The translations under genes were made by a program, and so were the position numbers. The notes below the pieces were generated by a model. The model ran no database searches and was not told the origin of the DNA. It saw only the letters and a program-made list of their open reading frames with translations. DNA of 64,000 bases from Streptomyces sp. NBC_00554 (GTDB taxonomy: Bacteria; Actinomycetota; Actinomycetes; Streptomycetales; Streptomycetaceae). Positions 8,546-16,229 of the stretch are shown here, one piece after another (the stretch's first letter is position 1; each line of letters begins with the position of its first letter). The DNA lies in NCBI RefSeq assembly GCF_041431135.1, contig NZ_CP107799.1, positions 9,316,501-9,380,500 of the forward strand, written 5' to 3'.

Positions 8546-11197
8546 ATGGGTTCGGCGATGCTGGCGGGAAGAGAGCGGGAGATCGCCGTGCTGGCGAGGC
8601 TCCTGGAAGGTACGCCGCTGAGCGGTGCGGTGTTGCTGATGCTCGGGGACCCGGGTATCGGCAAGTCGTCGCTGCTGAACGAGGCGGAGTCCAGGGGGCG
8701 GGCCCGGGGCTTCCGGATACTTCGGTTGGTCGGTGTCGAGTGCGAGGCGGCGTTTCCCTTCGAGGGACTGCACCAGTTGGTCGGTCCGGTGCTCGATCAG
8801 GTCTCGCTGCTTCCGCGGCACGAGAGGGAAGCGTTGCTGGCGGCGTTCGGACTGGTGGAGGGTGCGCCTCCGGAGCCGTTCCTGATCGATCTGGCGGTCG
8901 TGGACCTGCTGGCGGCCGTGGCGGCCGACCAGCCGGTGCTGGTCCTGGCCGACGACGTGCAGTGGCTGGATACTCAGTCGCACGAGGCGCTGACGTTCGT
9001 CGCACGGCGCGTGACGGGACCCGTGGTGATTATCGCCGCGATGCGCCGTGGCCATACGGGCCCGTTCCTCCACGCCGGCTTTCCGGAGCTGACCGTGGGC
9101 GGGGTGGACGACGACGCGGCAGCGCGGATCCTGTCCGCTCATGCTCCTGGCCTGAGTCCGGCCGAGCAGCGGCGCATCCGGCGAGAGGCGCTGGGCAATC
9201 CGCTGGCGTTGCGCGAGTTGCCGATCACGATGGCGGCGCTGCCCTCCGGCGGACTGCGTCCGCCGACCCTGTCCGACCGGCTGGAACGCACGTTCGCGGG
9301 GCGCGGGGCCGTCATGCCCCCGGCGACCCGGGACGCCTTGCTCGTCGCGGCCGTCGATCTGGCGGGCGACCTAGCCGAAGTCATCGCCGGGACCTCGGAG
9401 ATGCGCGGCGAACCGGTCACTCCTGAGGTGTTCGACCCGGCACGGGCGGTAGGCCTGGTGACCCTGGAAGAGGGCCGGGTCGCCTTCCTGCACCCCCTGA
9501 TGCGTTCGGGAATCCTGCAGGCCGAAAGCGTGGCCCGGCACCAGTCGGCCCACCGGGCGCTGGCGCAGACTCTGGACGATGTGTACCGGCGGACCTGGCA
9601 CCGCGCGCAGTCCATCGTCGGTCCCGACGACCGGATCGCGGACGCTCTCGAAGCCAATGCCGCGCAGGCGCTGAGCCGGGGCGCGGTGATCGCGGCGATC
9701 AACGATCTCGAACGGTCGGCAGAGCTGACGAGCTGGTCGGCGCTGCGCGGGCACCGGCTGCTGGTGGCCGCCGGACACGCCTTCGGAATGGGCCGGGACG
9801 ACATCGTCGACGAGTTGCTGCGCTCGGCGGCCAGGACCGATCTGACCGACCTGGACCGGGCGCGTACGGAATGGCTCGGCGAGATGTTCGACCACGGCAG
9901 TCCCGGGGACGCTGGCCGCGTGCACGAGTTGTGCGACATCGCCCTTCGGTCCGCCCCCGCCGACCCGGACCTGGCGCTCGACATGCTCCTGGTGGCCGGC
10001 TTCCGTTGCTACATGGCCGACACCGGGCCGGCCGCCCGTGCGCGTGTCGTTGCCTGCGCCGACCGGATGCCCGGGACGGCGGGCGACCCGCGCCACCTCG
10101 CGACCCTTGCGCTGGCGGAACCACTGCTGCGCGCTCGCCAGGTCATCAAGGCTCTGACCCGGACGCCTCCCAGTGACGACGGGGACGCACTGCGGGTCAT
10201 GAGCATGGCCGCGCAGGCGCTGGGGCACCTGGACCTGGCGACCGAGCTGCTGGACCGCTCCGAGGAGATCCTGCGCCGGCAGGGCCGACTGGGACTGCTT
10301 TCGCAGGTGCTGACCATGCAGGCGCTGACGCATGTGCTGCGCGGGGACCTGGTCCGGGCGGCCGACGCGGCGGAGGAGGGGAAGCGGCTGGCGGCGGAGA
10401 CCGGGCAGTCGCTGTGGGAAACCGGGACGCTGGTGTGCGACGTACTGCTGAAGGCGCTCGTGGGTGATACGCGGGAGGCACTGCGACGGGCCACCGAGGC
10501 GGAACTGCGCGAGGCCCGCGGCCGGAACGCGATGCTGTCGTTGCTTCAACTCGCCCGTGGACTGGCGGCACTTGAGGCCGGCCGGAACCGGGACGCCTAC
10601 CGGATCCTGCGGGCGGTGTTCGATCTGGCCGATCCCAGCTTCCACCGGGCCGAGAGGTTCATCAGCCTGATGTTCCTCGCGGACGCGGCCGTACGCGCCG
10701 GACACCGAGAAGACGCCCGCGGGCTGCTGGCGGAGCTGGAGCTGATCGCACGCGAGACGCCGTCGCCGATGCACCACATCAATCTGTCGTACGCCCGCGC
10801 CGTCCTGGCCGCCGACGAGGACGCCGAGGACTTCTACCTGGCGGCGCTGCGGCAGGATCTGTCCAACTGGCCCTATGCCCGCGCGAAGGTCGAGCTGGCG
10901 TACGGCTCCTGGCTGCGCCGCCGGAATCGGATCCGTCAGGCGCAGTCCATGCTGACCTCGGCGCAGTCCGCCTTCGACCGGATCGGCGCCCTCCCGTGCG
11001 GGGACGAGGCACGACTCGAACTGCGGGCGACGGGCGCCCCGATCGCCTGGCCCGAGTCGTCCGCCGAGCGGTTGAGGCAGATCACCGAGCTCTCCGCCCT
11101 GCGGCTGCCGGACGAGGAGATCGCCGAGCGGCTCGGCCTGCGCCCGGCGGTTGTGGCGATGTATCGCGGCAGGGCAGAGCCCGGCACCCCCCGGTGA
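8546..11197 (+). CDS. LAL-type regulator paralogue with a degenerate C-terminal HTH
   Basis: An 883-residue paralogue of the preceding gene. It has Walker A LGDPGIGKSSLL (about 34-45), Walker B-like VLVLADDVQWLD and the same long helical middle. The C-terminus differs. The LuxR-type helix pair can be followed through LPDEEIAERLGLRPAVVAMY, but the protein ends about 11 residues later, without the KLGI-S-R portion present in the other two LAL proteins of this window. DNA binding may be weak or lost. ATG 8546 is chosen because GGGAGGGAG lies just before it and the inferred promoter -10 lies upstream. It probably arose by tandem duplication. Whether it works as a regulator or as a partner of the first LAL is unknown. 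Confidence 0.88.
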   Translation: MGSAMLAGREREIAVLARLLEGTPLSGAVLLMLGDPGIGKSSLLNEAESRGRARGFRILRLVGVECEAAFPFEGLHQLVGPVLDQVSLLPRHEREALLAAFGLVEGAPPEPFLIDLAVVDLLAAVAADQPVLVLADDVQWLDTQSHEALTFVARRVTGPVVIIAAMRRGHTGPFLHAGFPELTVGGVDDDAAARILSAHAPGLSPAEQRRIRREALGNPLALRELPITMAALPSGGLRPPTLSDRLERTFAGRGAVMPPATRDALLVAAVDLAGDLAEVIAGTSEMRGEPVTPEVFDPARAVGLVTLEEGRVAFLHPLMRSGILQAESVARHQSAHRALAQTLDDVYRRTWHRAQSIVGPDDRIADALEANAAQALSRGAVIAAINDLERSAELTSWSALRGHRLLVAAGHAFGMGRDDIVDELLRSAARTDLTDLDRARTEWLGEMFDHGSPGDAGRVHELCDIALRSAPADPDLALDMLLVAGFRCYMADTGPAARARVVACADRMPGTAGDPRHLATLALAEPLLRARQVIKALTRTPPSDDGDALRVMSMAAQALGHLDLATELLDRSEEILRRQGRLGLLSQVLTMQALTHVLRGDLVRAADAAEEGKRLAAETGQSLWETGTLVCDVLLKALVGDTREALRRATEAELREARGRNAMLSLLQLARGLAALEAGRNRDAYRILRAVFDLADPSFHRAERFISLMFLADAAVRAGHREDARGLLAELELIARETPSPMHHINLSYARAVLAADEDAEDFYLAALRQDLSNWPYARAKVELAYGSWLRRRNRIRQAQSMLTSAQSAFDRIGALPCGDEARLELRATGAPIAWPESSAERLRQITELSALRLPDEEIAERLGLRPAVVAMYRGRAEPGTPR

Positions 11198-11209
11198 GGA
11201 CATCGCGGC

Positions 11210-11251
11210 AGTCGGATGACGCAAGCCCGGCAGCGGGACCTCCGGCAGCAT
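11210..11251 (+). promoter_or_regulatory. Shared stress-type promoter upstream of lysR gene
   Basis: The box AGTCGGATGACGCAAG (11210-11225) is followed after 20 bases by CAGCAT (11246-11251). The inferred start lies about 34 bases before ATG 11292. Confidence 0.55.
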
Positions 11252-11291
11252 GACACGAGTCCGCTTCTCTCGAGTGGCCGGATGGGACTGA

Positions 11292-12317
11292 ATGGAAAAA
11301 GCCGAGAACGGACCGATTTCACGCACATCGGTTTCACACGGATCGATTTCCCCGCTCGATTCGGAGAATTCGGCACCGCAGGGTGTCGAACTGCGCCATC
11401 TGCGCTATTTCGTGGCAGTGGCGGAAGCCGGTACCTTCACACACGCCGCGGAGCGCATGTATGTCGGCCAGCCGACATTGAGTCAGCAGATTCGGCGTCT
11501 GGAGGAATTCGTCGGCACGCCTTTGCTGCAGCGTCGGCGTGAAGGAGTTCGGCTGACCGAAGCCGGCACGGTCCTGCTGGAGGAATCCCGGGCCGTTCTC
11601 TCCCTGGTCGATCACGGCGTCGGTCGAACCCGGCGGGCGGCGGGTCTTGGCCGCTCGCGGCTGCGTTTCGTCGTGCAGCCGTATCTGCCGCCCACGCTCG
11701 CCGCGGAGACCGTGTCGCGACTGCGCTCGGTGGCCCCCGAGGTCGACGTGACCTGGCTGGAGACGGCTCTGGACGCCGACTTCTCCTCGATCCTCCGGCG
11801 GGAGGCCGACGCCGCTCTGGGCTGGATGAGCCCGGCGAACGACGCTCTGCCGGACACCCTCGACGTGATGGACATCGGCTCCTTCGAACCCGACCTCTGG
11901 ATTCCGGCACAGCACCGTGGGGCGGTGAACGGGGCCATCGGCCTCGACGAACTCGCCCGCATGCACCTCATCCACGGTCCTCGGCACGCCGACCCCGCAA
12001 CGTACGACGCGTGGCGCTCGGTGCTGCGGACCAGGAACCCTTCCTTCGACTTCACCGACCCGCCCTTCCGGCAGTCGCTGCCCATGACGCTGGCCTTCGC
12101 CGCGACCGGGAGCCGGCCGAGCGCCGTCCTGACGGGACCGTGCCGCACCGTGGGGACCGCTCCGCGACCGACGGCGGACGCGGGCCGGCACGAGATGGTG
12201 GCCGTTCGCGTCGAGGACTCCCCGCTGACCGCCACCGCCGGTCTGGTGTGGAGTGCGGACCTCCCCCGTGAATTGCAGCAGGTACTTTTCGACACCGCCG
12301 AAAAGATTACTGCCTGA
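11292..12317 (+). CDS. LysR-family transcriptional regulator
   Basis: A 341-residue LysR-type regulator. After an unusual 32-residue N-terminal extension rich in Ser, the winged HTH begins at VELRHLRYFVAVAEAGTFTH and continues through QPTLSQQIRRLEEFVGTPLLQR. A periplasmic-binding-protein-like effector domain fills the rest. LysR proteins bind upstream of target promoters and respond to a small molecule. Unlike most, it is not next to a divergent target gene; it sits between the LAL pair and the BON gene with its own copy of the shared promoter. No good ribosome-binding site is visible at ATG 11292, and no other start fits the domain. Confidence 0.85.
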   Translation: MEKAENGPISRTSVSHGSISPLDSENSAPQGVELRHLRYFVAVAEAGTFTHAAERMYVGQPTLSQQIRRLEEFVGTPLLQRRREGVRLTEAGTVLLEESRAVLSLVDHGVGRTRRAAGLGRSRLRFVVQPYLPPTLAAETVSRLRSVAPEVDVTWLETALDADFSSILRREADAALGWMSPANDALPDTLDVMDIGSFEPDLWIPAQHRGAVNGAIGLDELARMHLIHGPRHADPATYDAWRSVLRTRNPSFDFTDPPFRQSLPMTLAFAATGSRPSAVLTGPCRTVGTAPRPTADAGRHEMVAVRVEDSPLTATAGLVWSADLPRELQQVLFDTAEKITA

Positions 12318-12412
12318 ATCGCTACCCGACCCATGTCGTGGAGTCCATGGCGCGGACCAATACCAGAATCATTCACATCGCTTTTACTGGCACCGATTTT
12401 CGCGGTGAACTG

Positions 12413-12517
12413 ATGGAAGAGCGGAAATCCGCCGCTTCACCGAAAGATTTCGCCGAAGGCTTTCGCCGGAAGCTTTCGCTGGAAGCTTTCACCGCAACGG
12501 AAGGACCCCCCCGATGA
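12413..12517 (+). CDS. Possible 34-residue leader peptide, ATGA-coupled to the BON gene
   Basis: A short frame from ATG 12413 encodes 34 residues ending TEGPPR. Its TGA stop (12515-12517) overlaps the ATG of the BON-domain gene in the classic ATGA arrangement. A weak GGTGA precedes it. Much of it is encoded by four 13-bp tandem repeats. Expression is unproven; it may simply be an open stretch in a repeat-rich leader. Confidence 0.3.
   Translation: MEERKSAASPKDFAEGFRRKLSLEAFTATEGPPR
12442..12493 (+). repeat. Four tandem 13-bp repeats in the leader of the BON gene
   Basis: Consecutive units GAAAGATTTCGCC, GAAGGCTTTCGCC, GGAAGCTTTCGCT and GGAAGCTTTCACC occupy 12442-12493, directly before the ribosome-binding site. 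Three contain a GAAG-CTTTC near-palindrome. They could form alternative RNA hairpins or a repeated protein site; nothing shows which. Confidence 0.8.
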
Positions 12518-13167
12518 GCAAGACCAAGGACATTGGCCAGTCGGTCGACGCGGAGCTCGTCTTCGATCCGCTGGTGGACTCGACGGACATCACCGTTCAC
12601 AACCTGGCGGGTGAAGTCAGGCTCACGGGCACCGTCCCGAGCTACCTCCAGTACCTGGAAGCCGCCGCCGCCGCACAGCGCGTGTCCGGCGTCACCAAGG
12701 TCCACAACAACCTGGAGGTGGTGCTCCCGCCCGCGCACGAGCGCGACGACACGACGCTGACCGAGACGGCGAACAGCGTGCTGCTGATGAACATCGCCGT
12801 GCCGGTCGGTGTCGAGGCGACCGCGAACAACGGCAACCTGACGCTGACCGGCGTCGTCCGGTACGGCTCGGAGCGGCAGGCCGCGGAGCAGGCGGTCGTC
12901 GGTCTCACGGGAGTCCGCGGTATCAAGAACAAGATCGAGATCTCCGACGACGCCGACCCGGTCGACGTCATCCTGCTGGTGTCGGACGCGTTGGACCGCA
13001 ACGCGCTGATCCTCGACGACAGCGAAGTCGCCGTCACCACGAATGGCAACACGGCGATCCTCACGGGCCATGTCCGCACGTGGGCGGAGCACGACGCCGT
13101 GATCGCGGCCGCCTGGATGGCCCCGAGCGTCTACGACGTACGCGACGACCTGTACATCACCGGCTGA
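12514..13167 (+). CDS. BON-domain protein (three BON modules)
   Basis: A 217-residue protein made of three BON domains at about residues 6-70, 78-145 and 150-216. Each has the pattern strand-(hydrophobic)-L-x-G-x-V and a paired helix, for example VRLTGTVPSYLQ, LTLTGVVRYGSERQAAEQAV and AILTGHVRTWAEHDAV. BON domains bind phospholipid or interact with envelope components; OsmY-type proteins are induced by osmotic stress. There is no signal peptide here, so a cytoplasmic location is likely. GGAAGGA lies before ATG 12514. A hairpin terminator follows, so it is probably monocistronic. The surrounding stress-type genes agree with a role in stress tolerance, but this is inference. Confidence 0.88.
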   Translation: MSKTKDIGQSVDAELVFDPLVDSTDITVHNLAGEVRLTGTVPSYLQYLEAAAAAQRVSGVTKVHNNLEVVLPPAHERDDTTLTETANSVLLMNIAVPVGVEATANNGNLTLTGVVRYGSERQAAEQAVVGLTGVRGIKNKIEISDDADPVDVILLVSDALDRNALILDDSEVAVTTNGNTAILTGHVRTWAEHDAVIAAAWMAPSVYDVRDDLYITG

Positions 13168-13194
13168 CACCGAGCCGCATCAGGAGTTGCACCA

Positions 13195-13230
13195 GGGCCG
13201 GTCCTCCGGGAATCCCCGCGGGACCGGCCC
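13195..13230 (+). terminator. Hairpin terminator after the BON gene
   Basis: GGGCCGGTCC (13195-13204) pairs perfectly with GGACCGGCCC (13221-13230) around a 16-base loop. There is no U-tract, as is common for actinomycete terminators. Confidence 0.55.
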
Positions 13231-13315
13231 GCTCCTCATTCTCCGGGGCACCCGATTGCTCAGGACCACCCGAATTCTCAGGACCACCGAACCCGACCGA
13301 GAGGCACAGCACGCC

Positions 13316-13591
13316 ATGCACGACGCGGCTCGATCCACGAAGACCCCATCCACGAAGAAGGGCATCGGCCGGTTCCGCGAGCCGGGCACCGAGCTCGAAA
13401 ACCTGCTGCGGGACGCACTCGCGGTGGTCGCCGGCACGAACGCGGTCTCCCGCACGCCTTCCGACCATCACCGGCTCCGCGACGTTCCGCGCCACAGGCT
13501 CGCCCGCTCCGCAGGCCACCTGTTCGGCTACGCACTGCTCGGCTACATCGTCGTCCACCAGCGCCGGAGCCTGAAGAACCCGGCCGCCTGA
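13316..13591 (+). CDS. Small hypothetical protein
   Basis: A 91-residue basic protein from ATG 13316. The N-terminus is rich in Lys and Thr, and a short hydrophobic stretch, GHLFGYALLGYIVV, near residues 66-80 could touch or span the membrane. I do not recognise a family. Coding bias is good and the frame ends 102 bases before the SsgA-like gene. A GAGAGG about ten bases upstream may serve as ribosome-binding site. Confidence 0.55.
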   Translation: MHDAARSTKTPSTKKGIGRFREPGTELENLLRDALAVVAGTNAVSRTPSDHHRLRDVPRHRLARSAGHLFGYALLGYIVVHQRRSLKNPAA

Positions 13592-13693
13592 CGAGGGGCG
13601 CCGACCACCCGGCGCGGCATGAGGGGCACGCCCTGAGGCCGCGCCGGAGGCAGTTCAGGTGCCCCGGCACGGATCAGCACAGAAAGGGAAGCA

Positions 13694-14161
13694 ATGGCCC
13701 GCTCGGACAACGAACCAGCCAGGGACGTACGTTCCTCGGAGCAGGAGTGCGTGGATCTCGCCCTGAGGATGTGGCGGCACGTGTCCCTGCAAGAGTCACT
13801 GCCGATCCAGGCCCGCTTCAGCTACGACCACACCCAGCCCCTCGAGGTGCGCGTCGAGTTCCTCAACGACATCGGCGGTGCCGTCACGTGGGTGCTCTCA
13901 CGGGATCTGCTCATGACGGGCCTGCACCGACCGAGCGGTGACGGCGACGTACGGATCTGGCCGCCGTGCCGGCGCCATGATGGGGACAGCTTCTGGATCC
14001 TTCTCCAGGGACGGACCGGCGCGGCACTCCTCGAAGGCCTTGTCGCCCCCCTTGGCGCCTGGCTCGAAGAGACGCTCAGATCCGTTCCCTCGGGCACGGA
14101 AGGCCTCTCGATGGACTGGGACGGGGCCCTCGCGCACGTTCTGGCACAGGGGGACGGCTAA
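13694..14161 (+). CDS. SsgA-like sporulation/cell-division protein (SALP family)
   Basis: A 155-residue protein that follows the SsgA/SsgB family along its whole length: PIQARFSYDHTQPLEVRVEF, VTWVLSRDLLMTGLHRPSGDGDVRIWP, and the C-terminal DWDGALAHVLAQGDG. SALPs occur only in sporulating actinomycetes and steer septum placement, FtsZ recruitment and peptidoglycan turnover in aerial hyphae. This is the strongest lineage marker in the window. GAAAGGGA precedes ATG 13694. The stop overlaps the converging truncated regulator gene by four bases. Which SALP subclass it belongs to cannot be settled here. Confidence 0.88.
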   Translation: MARSDNEPARDVRSSEQECVDLALRMWRHVSLQESLPIQARFSYDHTQPLEVRVEFLNDIGGAVTWVLSRDLLMTGLHRPSGDGDVRIWPPCRRHDGDSFWILLQGRTGAALLEGLVAPLGAWLEETLRSVPSGTEGLSMDWDGALAHVLAQGDG

Positions 14162-14610
14162 CTGCCTTGGCGTGCCGCGCCGTTGACGGCCTGGGCCCGA
14201 TGACGCAGGTCCAGGCCGTCGACGAGGGCGGAGTCCGACAGGCGTATCCGCCCCTCGCGGGCCCGCAACAGGGCCAGGACGATCTGGTCGAGCCCGGTGC
14301 GCCGGGGTAGCACGTCGACCAGCCCATGACGCACCGCCCGCGAAAGCTGGGCGCGATCCACGTACTGGGCCACCAGCACGATGCGCGGCCGCCCACGCTC
14401 CCCGCACGCGCCGCGCATGAGCGCGAGCGTGGCTTCGTCGAGCTCCGTGGCCAGGACGAGCAGCGCCTCCGCGCGTGCATCCTGCCCCGCTCGCAGCAGG
14501 CGCACGCGTGGCCGCGCACGCAGGGCGGTGGAGATGTCACAAGCAAACCGGAGATCACCGGACTTGACGGCCACGGTCACAGGAGAGGTCACTCGTTCCG
14601 TTCGTCTCAT
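14158..14610 (-). CDS. Response-regulator-like receiver protein lacking an HTH domain (probably truncated)
   Basis: A 150-residue protein. The alternating strand/helix pattern (VTVAVKSGDLRFACDISTAL, ALLVLATELDEATLALM, RIVLVAQYVDRAQLSRAVRHGLVDVLPRR, IVLALLRAREGRI) resembles the receiver-like half of NarL/LuxR-type response regulators. The canonical Asp pocket is not evident. It ends where the linker and LuxR HTH would follow, and its stop lies inside the end of the SsgA-like gene, which suggests loss of the HTH half by rearrangement. The inferred promoter puts transcription start at or next to ATG 14610, so it may be leaderless; GTG 14592 is an alternative. Without an HTH it could act only by protein contact. 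Confidence 0.6.
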   Translation of the reverse strand: MRRTERVTSPVTVAVKSGDLRFACDISTALRARPRVRLLRAGQDARAEALLVLATELDEATLALMRGACGERGRPRIVLVAQYVDRAQLSRAVRHGLVDVLPRRTGLDQIVLALLRAREGRIRLSDSALVDGLDLRHRAQAVNGAARQGS

Positions 14611-14617
14611 GACTCCG

Positions 14618-14660
14618 AAGCTAGGTGGCCGACGACCCGTCGGGCTTCGGTCGGACGACT
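14618..14660 (-). promoter_or_regulatory. Shared stress-type promoter of the truncated regulator gene
   Basis: On the minus strand the box AGTCGTCCGACCGAAG (14660 to 14645) is followed after 21 bases by TAGCTT (14623 to 14618). The start codon follows the -10 by only seven bases. Confidence 0.58.
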
Positions 14661-14716
14661 GCCCACAGGACGTACGACGGTCGTCCGGGCCGTTCGCGTC
14701 GCACGGTAGGCGGTTG

Positions 14717-14759
14717 CGTCATCCGACGGAAGCCCCCGCCTCACCACCCGGATCACGAT
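14717..14759 (+). promoter_or_regulatory. Shared stress-type promoter (weaker copy) upstream of NADH dehydrogenase-like gene
   Basis: The box CGTCATCCGACGGAAG (14717-14732) keeps the GTC-N4-GAC core. At the correct 20-base spacing the -10 is poor (TCACGAT, 14753-14759). It is divergent from the site at 14645-14660. Confidence 0.4.
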
Positions 14760-14805
14760 GGCGGCCCGCGGCCCCCCGGCCCGCTCAGCGCTCGGAGGAA
14801 GTGTG

Positions 14806-16197
14806 ATGACCAGTCCGATCAACCCGACCCGTCCCCGTGTCCTGATCGTCGGCGGCGGCTTCGCGGGCGTCGCCTGCGCCCGGCGGCTGGAACGGGTGCT
14901 GAAGGCCGACGAAGCCGACATCGTCCTGGTGACGCCGCTCGACTACGAGTTGTACCTGCCGCTGCTGCCGCAGGTGGCGGCCGGGGTACTGACACCGCAG
15001 TCGATCGCCGTCTCGCTGCGCAGGGTGCTGCGCCGCACCCGGATCGTCCCCGGCGTCGCCCTGGACGTCGACCTCGAATCCCGGGAGTGCGTGGTGCGGT
15101 TGATCACCGATCAGGTGGTCCGCGAGGGATACGACATCGTGGTGCTGGCCGCCGGGAGCGTGACGCGCTCGTTCGACATCCCCGGTGTGCCGGAACACGC
15201 CCGCGGCATGAAGAACCTGGGGGAGGCCGTGGCCATGCGCGACCACGTCATCGCCCAACTCGACCTGGCCGACACGACCGAGGACCCGGCGGAGCGGGAG
15301 GCGCGGCTGCGGTTCGTCGTCGTGGGCGGCGGATACGCGGGCACCGAGACCGCCGCCCACCTCCAGCGACTCACCGTCGCGGCGACCTATCGCTACCCGG
15401 GGCTGAGCCGCGAGTCGATCGAGTGGCACCTGGTCGATGTCTCGCCCCGGCTGATGCCTGAACTGGGCCCGCGTCTGGGCGACAAGGCGCTGGCCCGGCT
15501 GCGGCGGCGCGGCATCGAGGTCTCCCTCGGCGTGAGCGTGGCGTCGGCCGGGCCGGGCTGGGTCGAACTCACCGACGGGCGGCGGCTTCCCACCCACACC
15601 CTGGTGTGGACCGCGGGGGTCGCGGCAAGCCCGCTGGTCGCGGCCACGGGGGCGAAGACGGTACGGGGGCGGCTCGCGGTCACCGCGGAGCTGACCCTGC
15701 CGGGTCACGACGAAGTGTTCGCCCTCGGCGACGCCGCCGCGGTACCGGATCTCGCCGCCGGCGGGGACGCGATCTGCCCGCCCACCGCGCAGCACGCACT
15801 GCGTCAGGGCAGGACGGCCGGGAACAACGTCGTCGCGCGGTTGCGCGGCCGGAGTCCGAGCCCGTACCGGCATCGCGATCTCGGTCTGGTCGTCGACCTG
15901 GGCGGCCTGGGTTCCGTCGCCAGGCCGCTGGGCATCCCGCTCAGCGGCCTGCCGGCACACTTGGTCACGCGCGGCTACCACCTGCTGGCGCTGCCCACGC
16001 TCGTGGCCAGGACCCGCGTCGCCACCAACTGGCTGCTGCACGCGGTGGCGGGAGACGATTTCGTCCGCACCGGCTTCCTCGCCGGACAGCCGAGCACGAT
16101 CCGGGCGATGGAGCACACCGACGCCCATCCGCCCACTGACGACGTCCACGCCACCGCCGACTCCGAGAAGCCCGCGGGGACGCGGCACGCGTCATGA
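14806..16197 (+). CDS. Type-II NADH dehydrogenase-like FAD-dependent oxidoreductase
   Basis: A 463-residue member of the NDH-2 family. The FAD-binding motif VLIVGGGFAGVACARRL (about 12-28), the NAD-binding motif VVVGGGYAGTETAAHL (about 172-187) and the FAD-closing motif VFALGDAAAVPD (about 304-315) are in the normal order. NDH-2 enzymes pass electrons from NADH to quinone at the inner face of the membrane without pumping protons, which suits redox balancing in stressed or non-growing cells. ATG 14806 has GGAGGAA five bases upstream. It converges on the GH13 gene. Quinone specificity cannot be read from sequence. Confidence 0.86.
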   Translation: MTSPINPTRPRVLIVGGGFAGVACARRLERVLKADEADIVLVTPLDYELYLPLLPQVAAGVLTPQSIAVSLRRVLRRTRIVPGVALDVDLESRECVVRLITDQVVREGYDIVVLAAGSVTRSFDIPGVPEHARGMKNLGEAVAMRDHVIAQLDLADTTEDPAEREARLRFVVVGGGYAGTETAAHLQRLTVAATYRYPGLSRESIEWHLVDVSPRLMPELGPRLGDKALARLRRRGIEVSLGVSVASAGPGWVELTDGRRLPTHTLVWTAGVAASPLVAATGAKTVRGRLAVTAELTLPGHDEVFALGDAAAVPDLAAGGDAICPPTAQHALRQGRTAGNNVVARLRGRSPSPYRHRDLGLVVDLGGLGSVARPLGIPLSGLPAHLVTRGYHLLALPTLVARTRVATNWLLHAVAGDDFVRTGFLAGQPSTIRAMEHTDAHPPTDDVHATADSEKPAGTRHAS

Positions 16198-16229
16198 GGC
16201 GGCCGATGCGCACGCGGCACCCCTTGTGC

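Noticed and set aside
14838..15150. Gene in the plus-strand frame with Arg-rich translation overlapping the NADH-dehydrogenase-like gene
   Set aside because: It is an alternative frame of the real gene, without motifs.
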